Assembly (NCBI GenBank): GCA_031316115.1
Contig: JALDRC010000002.1
Coordinates: 124,001 to 188,000, forward strand
Reading direction: 5' to 3'
Source: Nitrososphaeraceae archaeon
GTDB taxonomy: Archaea > Thermoproteota > Nitrososphaeria > Nitrososphaerales > Nitrososphaeraceae
Length of the DNA: 64,000 nucleotides
Each line of letters starts with the position of its first letter. Position 1 is the stretch's first letter. The notes beneath the pieces were generated by a model. The model was not told the DNA's origin, searched no databases, and saw only the letters and a list, made by a program, of their open reading frames with translations. Below, one piece after another: positions 57,924 to 64,000 of the stretch. The translations under genes and the position numbers were made by a program.

Positions 57924-58700
57924 TCACGATCTTTCAAAATTCACGAAGCAGATACTGCAACCATATCTTTCCATTAAAAGACCACCGTCTATATTGACAT
58001 CCCTTGCTTTGTTTATTAAAGTTTTGGATATTTTTATCGACAGAGAATTATTTCTTGAAATTAATTCTGTAAATAAAATACATTTACTTATGAAATATTG
58101 GTTACTTAATTTTTTTTGACTCTGGTTCCCTGTTTTGCCTAAATCTCTTTCAGGTTGAATTATCTCATTTATCAATCCAATACGCTTTGCTTCAAAAGCT
58201 GAAATAACTTTTCCTGTGAAGATTAACTCTTTGGCTTTGGAAATTCCTATGATTCTTGCAAGTCTTTGGGTACCTCCCCATCCAGGTGGAATACCAATAG
58301 TTACTTCTGTTTGTCCTATCTTTGCATTATTTGATGCAAGCCGAATATCACAAGCTAAAGCCAATTGACATCCACCTCCCAAAGCATAACCATTAATGGC
58401 TGCAATTACCGGTACATTAAAATTTTCTATCAAATTTAACAATTTATGTACATGTAAAGCATATCTTTCAGCTTCATTCGGTGTCATATTAACAACAGCT
58501 CTCAGATCCCCCCCTGCACAGAAAGATCTTTCGCCCTCTCCTGTCAATATTACTGCTTTGATTTCATTGTCGTTAGAAATCACTTGAAAAACTTCGGAAA
58601 GTTCAGAGACCACTTCATAATTTAATGCATTGAGAACGTCTGGTCTGTTAATTTTGATTATATTAATATTATTTTTCTTCTCTGAAATTATATATTTCAA
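57924..58700 (-). CDS. Enoyl-CoA hydratase/crotonase-family protein, altered active site
   Basis: The 258-residue protein (TTG start) belongs to the crotonase superfamily. The oxyanion-hole segments are present: F-C-A-G-G-D-L at 60-66 and N-G-Y-A-L-G-G-G-C at 103-111. The second catalytic Glu (Glu132, G-Q-T-E-V-T-I-G) is kept, but the first is Gln112 (G-G-G-C-Q-L where hydratases have G-G-G-C-E-L). After about residue 180 the sequence diverges (G-K-T-G-N-Q-S-Q-K-K-L), and the usual E-G-x-x-A-F-x-x-K-R end is missing. Thaumarchaeota use a crotonyl-CoA/3-hydroxypropionyl-CoA hydratase of this family in carbon fixation. This copy looks like a diverged or decaying paralogue with perhaps different chemistry. 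It is a single gene. Confidence 0.78.
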   Translation of the reverse strand: MKYIISEKKNNINIIKINRPDVLNALNYEVVSELSEVFQVISNDNEIKAVILTGEGERSFCAGGDLRAVVNMTPNEAERYALHVHKLLNLIENFNVPVIAAINGYALGGGCQLALACDIRLASNNAKIGQTEVTIGIPPGWGGTQRLARIIGISKAKELIFTGKVISAFEAKRIGLINEIIQPERDLGKTGNQSQKKLSNQYFISKCILFTELISRNNSLSIKISKTLINKARDVNIDGGLLMERYGCSICFVNFERS

Positions 58701-58776
58701 TTATTTTAAGTAAGCTAACTTTAACATAAAAACTTACTTTTACCTATTATATCAAGTTAAAATATCGATTTTATGG

Positions 58777-58974
58777 TTGATTCTCTTCTGTTTATTTATT
58801 ATACTAATTCTAAGTATTCATACTAATTCTAATCATAAACCTTTCCATAATCAAATAAAAAAATTCGGTAAGCCGTATTTTATAAATTATCCAATGGTTA
58901 TAGAATCAATAATAGTTGTTCATAAGCACAATAAATTAGGAATAGTATTGTTTCAAAAAGTAGAGACAATATAG
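58777..58974 (+). CDS. Short ORF with N-terminal hydrophobic segment, doubtful
   Basis: A 65-codon TTG frame: residues 1-15 are hydrophobic (I-L-F-C-L-F-I-I-L-I-L), then a polar, basic part with P-Y-F-I-N-Y-P-M-V-I-E-S-I-I-V-V-H. It could be a tiny exported protein or chance. No family. Confidence 0.3.
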   Translation: MILFCLFIILILSIHTNSNHKPFHNQIKKFGKPYFINYPMVIESIIVVHKHNKLGIVLFQKVETI

Positions 58975-59375
58975 TAATGAAAAATCCAGACGAAATACAA
59001 TATATGAAATAAAAACAAATCAAGAGAAGGTATTGATTTTCGTAAATTTGATATACTGTGATATAAAAAAAATCAGCTCAAAATTTTTTATCATTCAACT
59101 AATATAACTTGACTATTTAATTAAATTGTTAAATCCAAAATATAAATAATTTATGTACTGTATTGAGGAATTTTATTAATATGAATTAAGGAATCAAAAG
59201 AAATACAAACTAATAAAAGAATAAAGGGTAGAAAGTTATTATTTCTTTGATATCCAATTAAATCATTAGCTAGCAACATATTCTCTAATAATACATATTC
59301 ATATATGAATATTTTCTAACTGCAAATTTAAAAAGAAAATACTTTTAAATCTGGTGTTATATCAGAAGACTAGAT
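58975..59375. other. Intergenic
   Basis: No gene. AAATTTAAA near 59325 is a candidate TATA region for the RTX-like gene that follows. Confidence 0.35.
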
Positions 59376-60203
59376 TTGGCTGGTAATCATTCTTTATCTT
59401 TACTGGGAATGTTAATCGTTGTTATTTTTCTTCTACCTGTTGCTAATGCTCAAACTACCTCTAATTTTACAATAAAAGATCCTCAAACTACCTCTAATTT
59501 TACAATAAAAGATCCTCAAACTACCTCTAATTTTACAATAAAAGATCCTCAAACTACCTCTAATTTTACAATAAAAGATCCTCAAACTACCTCTAATTTT
59601 ACAATAAAAGATCCTCAAACTACCTCTAATTTTACAATAAAAGATCCTCAAACTACCTCTAATTTTACAATAAAAGATCCTCAAACTACCTCTAATTTTA
59701 CAATCAAGAATGAGGTCTCAAAACAATTTGTCGGAAAACCCCAGGTGGATGTCACAATTGAAGGAACGCCAGGAGATGATAAACTACGTGGTGGTGATGG
59801 AAATGATGATATATCTGGAGAAAAAGGAGATGATATTATCAAAGGCAACGAAGGTAATGATGAACTAGACGGAGGACCAGGGGATGACCAATTAGACGGA
59901 GGACCAGGTGATGACCAATTGCAAGGTGGATCTGGTGATGATAAGCTAATAGGAGGTCCTGGATCCGATGAACTAGAAGGAGGGAAGGGAGCAGATATTT
60001 TTATTTGTGATGAAGAGGACAACGTATTAGATTTTAGTTCTATAGAAAATGATCAAAAACAAGGATCATGCGAGATAATAGACCAAACAATAGTAGAAAG
60101 GGAAGAATTTTCAGACTTCTTTGATGAAAACGATGATGATAACGACGTTGGTGGTCTGCCAGATAGTCCTAACACTAAATATCCATATGATCGATTGTTC
60201 TGA
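59376..60203 (+). CDS. Exported RTX-like calcium-binding protein with 11-residue repeats
   Basis: The 275-residue protein (TTG start) has a signal peptide (residues 8-25, L-L-G-M-L-I-V-V-I-F-L-L-P, V-A-N-A). Eight copies of Q-T-T-S-N-F-T-I-K-D-P follow, each with an N-F-T glycosylation sequon. Seven or so G-G-x-G-x-D-x-x-x nonapeptides (about residues 135-215) come next; these are the hemolysin-type Ca2+-binding repeats that fold as a parallel beta-roll. The family pattern then closes with G-A-D-I-F-I-C and V-L-D-F. The C-terminus is very acidic (D-E-N-D-D-D-N-D-V). It is probably secreted or surface-bound, folding on calcium outside the cell. No type I secretion genes are nearby; export is likely by Sec. 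Confidence 0.88.
   Translation: MAGNHSLSLLGMLIVVIFLLPVANAQTTSNFTIKDPQTTSNFTIKDPQTTSNFTIKDPQTTSNFTIKDPQTTSNFTIKDPQTTSNFTIKDPQTTSNFTIKDPQTTSNFTIKNEVSKQFVGKPQVDVTIEGTPGDDKLRGGDGNDDISGEKGDDIIKGNEGNDELDGGPGDDQLDGGPGDDQLQGGSGDDKLIGGPGSDELEGGKGADIFICDEEDNVLDFSSIENDQKQGSCEIIDQTIVEREEFSDFFDENDDDNDVGGLPDSPNTKYPYDRLF
59451..59707 (+). repeat. 33-bp in-frame tandem repeat, about 8 copies
   Basis: Seven identical 33-bp units (landmark CAAACTACCTCTAATTTTAC) and an eighth that diverges at its end. All keep the reading frame of the RTX-like gene. Confidence 0.95.
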
Positions 60204-60711
60204 AAAACACATCTTCTTTAGATGACAAGTAAACAGTCTAAGCTTTTAGATAACGATTTTATTGTAATTTTTTATTACATTAAAAATTACCTTAATTTCA
60301 AATTGACAAAATATAATCAAGTGTAAATTTTATTCGGATTTTAATTTATTTTATGTTTCGAGACTTGATATTCCATATTATTGGCAATAAATAACATAAA
60401 TACCCCATCTAATTCTGATGTTTTAGTCTGTAACTAGAAAACTAGGGTAAAAGAATTAAAACTTGTTATTTTAAGATGTAATATAATAACATGAAGGCCA
60501 GTTGAAACCAAGACTTTTAAGGAATAAGTAAACCTGGGCTTATAGAATAATAAAAAGATGTTATTCGTAGCAAGGAAGAGTATGAAAGTATTGGTAAAAT
60601 ATATATTTAAGATGTTATTGACAGCGACATAAGAATATATAAATTAGAATATGAAAATATTCATCTGTTTATTGGAGTAGATATACTACTTATCATTTTT
60701 ATATTCCTGCC
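60204..60711. other. Intergenic between convergent RTX-like genes
   Basis: A short hairpin CATCT-TCTT-AGATG (about 60209-60223) follows the stop of the first gene. Otherwise AT-rich with no ORF. Confidence 0.4.
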
Positions 60712-61005
60712 TTACAGTATCATTTCACATTCTAATGTTAAATCCTTGGCAGGATCAAAATCTAAAATAATATCATATCCACTTCCACAAATTAAGATAT
60801 CATATCCACTACCACTAGTAATGATATCATTACCACCCTTAGCATTTATCACATCATTATTATCTGTTCCAATTAATAAATTATGTCTATCATCTCCGTC
60901 ATAATTTTTAGCAGATGCTATAGATATGATATTTAAAATTCCAGTCAATGCGATCACACAAATAATAATAACTATGCCAATATACTGGAAAAAATAATTG
61001 TTCAT
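60712..61005 (-). CDS. Small exported RTX-like protein, 97 aa
   Basis: A signal peptide or anchor (residues 8-32, I-V-I-I-I-C-V-I-A-L-T-G-I-L) ends near S-I-A-S-A. A short series of Ca2+-binding-type repeats follows (L-L-I-G-T-D-N-N-D-V-I, A-K-G-G-N-D-I-I-T, S-G-S-G-Y-D-I-L-I), then the typical closing D-F-D-P-A-K-D. Only about three repeats are present, the minimum for a beta-roll. A Cys in I-C-G-S-G and one in L-E-C-E could form a disulfide. It faces the larger RTX-like gene and may be a shortened paralogue. Confidence 0.8.
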   Translation of the reverse strand: MNNYFFQYIGIVIIICVIALTGILNIISIASAKNYDGDDRHNLLIGTDNNDVINAKGGNDIITSGSGYDILICGSGYDIILDFDPAKDLTLECEMIL

Positions 61006-62178
61006 ATATTTTATAGAATCAACAATATTAAGAATATTTTAAAATTTTTTGAGAGAAAAATATTCTAAAAACATTTCTGAATTATTTTTACAATCCTAGG
61101 GTAGAATTTATTCCTTTACAAAATCTAATAATACATCATTACCTTATTCTTTAATAGAAAGCTATTATTAATAACATTATTTATCATCTGCTTTACCTTT
61201 AACATCTAATTGATTAAATCTATCTGAAGTGGACCAGCATTTAAAGTTGTATGCAATAAAAACTTGTTTGTGTTTTAAAAGTAAACATTTTACCATTATT
61301 ACTTTACAATTTTTATGTTCAACACTATAAGATATATAATTATTCCATTCTATCTATTATGTTTATATCGTTATTTCTATTAGATCATTTACTTTTTTTT
61401 TATCGGAGTAATTTTGTTACTAGAATAAAAAATATATTTAGATATAAAAGCGATTTTGTTCGCCTAGTTAGTGACCAAATAATAAGATAATCATTGATAT
61501 TATTTAATTTGGTTCTATCTATTTAAAAAACTATCTATCATCTTTTCCTGATTTCAAATTTTGATATTTTCAAAAAAAGTATGACATTATATTGTATCTG
61601 AGATTTGTAATTTGATATGTTCTTTGGATTTTGATACGAGTGTAATATGAAGGTTTCTATAAATTTTTGTATTAATGAGATTTTTATTATAAATTGAATA
61701 TTGAGTTGTTTTCTCCCTTTCACATTCTTATTTGTTTAATTATTTATTTACATATCCTTTTGTTCCATATTCTTGAATCTGCAGTAAACCTTTCTAAGCA
61801 TATAATTATCTATTGCAGATACCCAAAATACGATTCCAGGTCCTTTTTGTATATGAAATCTAAATTATACATGTGATCAAGAATAATACTGGAATGAAAA
61901 AATTTGCAACTAGATCTTCGTAAAAAATTAAAATAAACAAATAACAAATTCTTCCTAATCAGTTTACTTTTTAAAGATGTTTAAATAAGTATTTGAATTT
62001 AAAAGTAAATTATATTTTTCAAAAAAAATATTTAGAAGAAAAGCCATTAATATTAATTATCTCAGATTTATTATATTTATGTCTAAATGATTATTAACAA
62101 AAAGATTATCTCATTCATTTTACACTCAAATCTATGTATCTGGTAAAATGCCTTAATCAACAGAATATTTATTAAATT
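61006..62178. other. 1.2-kb gene-poor stretch
   Basis: Two opposing low-complexity frames (61538-61723 and 61694-61876) are open but not protein-like enough to accept. No RNA-like island. Confidence 0.35.
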
Positions 62179-62323
62179 TTAAAGTTCATCCATACTAAAA
62201 GATTGATAACAAATATTACATTTAAATTTCTCTTTACCAGGATTATTAGAAATAACCTGCAATTGACTTTTAGCCCTACACTTTGGGCATTTTCCATAAA
62301 CAGTTTTTTTTATGATAACGAAT
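62179..62323 (-). pseudogene. Zinc-ribbon ORF without a usable start
   Basis: The minus strand reads V-I-I-K-K-T-V-Y-G-K-C-P-K-C-R-A-K-S-Q-L then, after about 15 residues, F-K-C-N-I-C-Y-Q-S-F and a stop. Two C-x-x-C knuckles about 21 residues apart make a convincing zinc ribbon, similar in style to the protein at 5941-6138. The frame upstream reaches a stop without ATG, GTG or TTG. Either the start is non-standard or the 5' end has decayed. Confidence 0.45.
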
Positions 62324-62431
62324 GAAAGATATTGCCAAATATATATTTAATTCTTGAGAATTAAAAATCATTATAAGTTTATTTACACCAAATAATTAAT
62401 ATCACCAATTGCTCAACTATAATTATGGAAA

Positions 62432-62737
62432 ATGGGATTATTTGGAGCATTTGCAGTACACAGTTCTGAATCCTGTCCACCTAACAATATAAAAAGTAGG
62501 GAAATATTTGTTGAAATCAAAGATAAACTTGAAAAAAATACGTCAAATAATGATGCAATTAGGATAAAATCATTTTATATGTCTGTACTAAAAAACAAAT
62601 GGCTAATTATTTCTGAAGGTCATAATCCATTTGATATCAACAATCGATTAATCGATGCAGGCGTAAGAAATTTCAATTCTGTAAAGATTGTACCTTTGAA
62701 AAAATACGATGATGTGTTAAATAAAATCAAACAATGA
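62432..62737 (+). CDS. Hypothetical protein, 101 aa
   Basis: It starts M-G-L-F-G-A-F-A-V-H-S-S-E-S-C-P-P-N-N-I, then mixed alpha/beta: helix around E-I-K-D-K-L-E-K, strand I-R-I-K-S-F-Y-M-S-V-L, K-N-K-W-L-I-I-S-E-G-H-N-P, and a C-terminal strand-helix (V-K-I-V-P-L-K-K-Y-D-D-V-L-N-K-I). This resembles a small ferredoxin-fold domain of the type found in short archaeal hypotheticals. No named family is recognised. It lies 32 bp upstream of the methyltransferase-like gene, so the two may be co-transcribed. Confidence 0.65.
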   Translation: MGLFGAFAVHSSESCPPNNIKSREIFVEIKDKLEKNTSNNDAIRIKSFYMSVLKNKWLIISEGHNPFDINNRLIDAGVRNFNSVKIVPLKKYDDVLNKIKQ

Positions 62738-62769
62738 CTAAGAGTATTTTCTAGTTCTTTTTTTTAAAT

Positions 62770-63501
62770 TTGAAAGCCCCTAACACTCGATCTGACAAAG
62801 ATTTTCCCTCACATCTGTTACCTCGTACTGCATTTTACGGTAGGACCTTCGAAGAATACAAACGAATGTTCAATCTTAATATCGAGGAATTGAAAAATCT
62901 TAGAATTCTTGATTGTCCATCTGGACCTTCTTCTTTTGTTTCAGAATCTTACAGAAAAAAAATAAATGTAGTTGGCTGTGATCCAATGTACAGATATAAA
63001 TTAAACTATTTACTCAAAACTGGACTAGAGGATATAGAAATGTTGTTAGAAAAAGTTGCATCCTACAGTGATAAATATAACTGGAATTTTTATAAATCTC
63101 TCCCTCATCTAAAAAAGTTCCGGGAATTGGCACTAAATCGATTCTCTAAAGATTTTGTCCCTGGAATAAAGGCCGGGAGATATCATATAGCTAGTCTTCC
63201 ATTTTTGCCATTTAAAGATAACACTTTTGATATAACATTCAGTGCTAATCTTCTTTTTTTATACGATAACCTGTACGATTTAGATTTTCACCTGACCTCA
63301 ATTCTTGAATTAACTAGAGTTACTTCGAAGGAAATTCGAATATTTCCTATTCAGGGTTCTGATTTTGCTATTTCTAGGATCTTTTTACCTATTGTACATC
63401 TATTGGTTAGACATAACCTCGCATGTAGGATTGAAAATGTAGAACACCATTTCCAAACTGGTGCAAATAAAATGATGCTAATAACTAAAGACTATAATTA
63501 A
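62770..63501 (+). CDS. SAM-dependent methyltransferase-like protein
   Basis: The 243-residue protein (TTG start) has a class I methyltransferase core. Motif I is diverged (R-I-L-D-C-P-S-G-P-S-S-F, about 45-56), followed by the acidic loop V-V-G-C-D-P-M-Y. A P-F-K-D-N-T-F-D-I-T-F-S strand comes at motif IV (about 152-163), with an L-x-E-x-x-R-V helix after it. A helical insertion (residues 75-140) replaces the usual short connection. Motif I lacks the full G-x-G-x-G, so SAM binding is likely but not certain. The substrate is unknown. It is probably co-transcribed with the preceding gene. Confidence 0.75.
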   Translation: MKAPNTRSDKDFPSHLLPRTAFYGRTFEEYKRMFNLNIEELKNLRILDCPSGPSSFVSESYRKKINVVGCDPMYRYKLNYLLKTGLEDIEMLLEKVASYSDKYNWNFYKSLPHLKKFRELALNRFSKDFVPGIKAGRYHIASLPFLPFKDNTFDITFSANLLFLYDNLYDLDFHLTSILELTRVTSKEIRIFPIQGSDFAISRIFLPIVHLLVRHNLACRIENVEHHFQTGANKMMLITKDYN

Positions 63502-63533
63502 CACAATGATAAGTGATTTCGGATATAATGTGA

Positions 63534-63988
63534 TTTATTACCTTATTATTTGTAGATTTATTAGATGATTCTAATTTTACTTCAATATCTGGAAATAATC
63601 ACTATTCATCCAATGAAAATAAGGAAAAAAGATATTGTGTTCATTGTGAAACTTATGGACTTTTATATCCGGAATTAAACACAAGAACCAACCTTGAATC
63701 AGAACTTAAAAAAATCGTCAGATACTATCGGATGCCGAGAATCGGATTGAATACATTGCTTGCGTTACAATTTACCCATCAGAACACGGCAAGTAGAAAA
63801 ACAAACTCAAAGGATTCATTAAATTTCCAAATTTAATTCATGACAGTAAACGACATTATGTATTGTCTCTTTCCTAACATAATAGAAAATATACTAGAAA
63901 TATTAACAGAAATATATCAGAATCAGAAGAATTAGACCAGCTTATGAGGGACCGAATTGAAAGACGTAGTACACTAATTAGTTACTAG
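63534..63988 (+). pseudogene. Decayed hypothetical gene at the window end
   Basis: An open frame without a start (63534-63836) contains R-Y-C-V-H-C-E-T-Y-G-L-L-Y-P-E-L and a helical basic part (L-E-S-E-L-K-K-I-V-R-Y-Y). Near 63805 the better reading shifts frame (G-F-I-K-F-P-N-L-I-H-D-S-K-R-H-Y). It then passes a stop at about 63868 and continues as S-E-S-E-E-L-D-Q-L-M-R-D-R-I-E-R-R to TAG at 63986-63988. The single C-x-x-C hints at an N-terminal zinc knuckle. I do not recognise the family. Confidence 0.3.
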
Positions 63989-64000
63989 GATAATAATTCA

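Noticed and set aside
61538-61876. Two overlapping 60-codon ORFs on opposite strands
   Set aside because: Both are low-complexity; neither has convincing residues or context.
1-64000. tRNA genes
   Set aside because: I scanned for GC-rich islands with a G-T-T-C-R-A arm and found none except the 5S gene; a dedicated covariance search would be needed to exclude intron-containing tRNAs.

Overview
The window is very AT-rich archaeal DNA. It most resembles an ammonia-oxidising soil thaumarchaeon (Nitrososphaerales, Nitrosocosmicus-like). This placement is inferred from a complete archaeal A/V-type ATPase operon whose proteolipid carries a signal peptide, a stand-alone 5S rRNA gene, a TRAM-domain protein, many TTG/GTG starts, short-leader TATA promoters and numerous small zinc-ribbon and exported proteins. 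No marker gene such as amoA or 16S rRNA is present to confirm it.

Layout. 1-4.4 kb is a transposon graveyard: a decayed exported protein, an IS630-type transposase gene split by an IS5-type element, an IS481-type relic, then a 5S rRNA gene on the minus strand. 4.7-15 kb holds Dps, a phasin-like coiled-coil protein, exported fragments, a DUF2795 gene broken at two poly-A tracts, a DUF4242 protein, a second IS481-type relic and small zinc-ribbon proteins. 15.2-23.5 kb is a cluster for cell-surface or extracellular proteins: a CHRD protein and three large exported proteins built from Gln/Ala-rich modules with a Q-x-x-x-Q-x-x-x-Q ladder, two of them transcribed divergently. 23.5-29.5 kb is sparse, with small exported or membrane proteins. 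29.5-32 kb has an IS110-type element with a candidate bridge RNA, next to a frameshifted IS5-type transposase. 34.1-42.8 kb is the ATPase operon K-E-C-F-A-B-D-(small membrane ORF)-H-I. 43-51 kb carries membrane proteins, a TRAM protein with an acidic repeat tail and a fusion of a KaiC-like ATPase to a class III cyclase-like domain. 52.6-57.7 kb is one giant exported beta-helix protein embedded in Gly-Glu-Thr-Pro and Gly-Ser-Pro-Ser repeat arrays, heavily frameshifted in this consensus. 57.9-64 kb has an enoyl-CoA hydratase paralogue, two exported RTX-like proteins, a methyltransferase-like protein and decayed ORFs.

Two themes stand out. First, exported proteins with in-frame tandem DNA repeats (units of 12, 18, 33, 36, 51 and 105 bp) recur across the window, suggesting a rapidly remodelled cell surface or matrix. 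Second, the IS110-type element has, upstream of its transposase, a stem-enclosed non-coding region. Short segments of it match the left flank in direct sense and the right flank in reverse complement, the pattern expected of a bridge RNA. The ATPase operon is the only long ordinary housekeeping block; most of the remainder is accessory sequence with low coding density.
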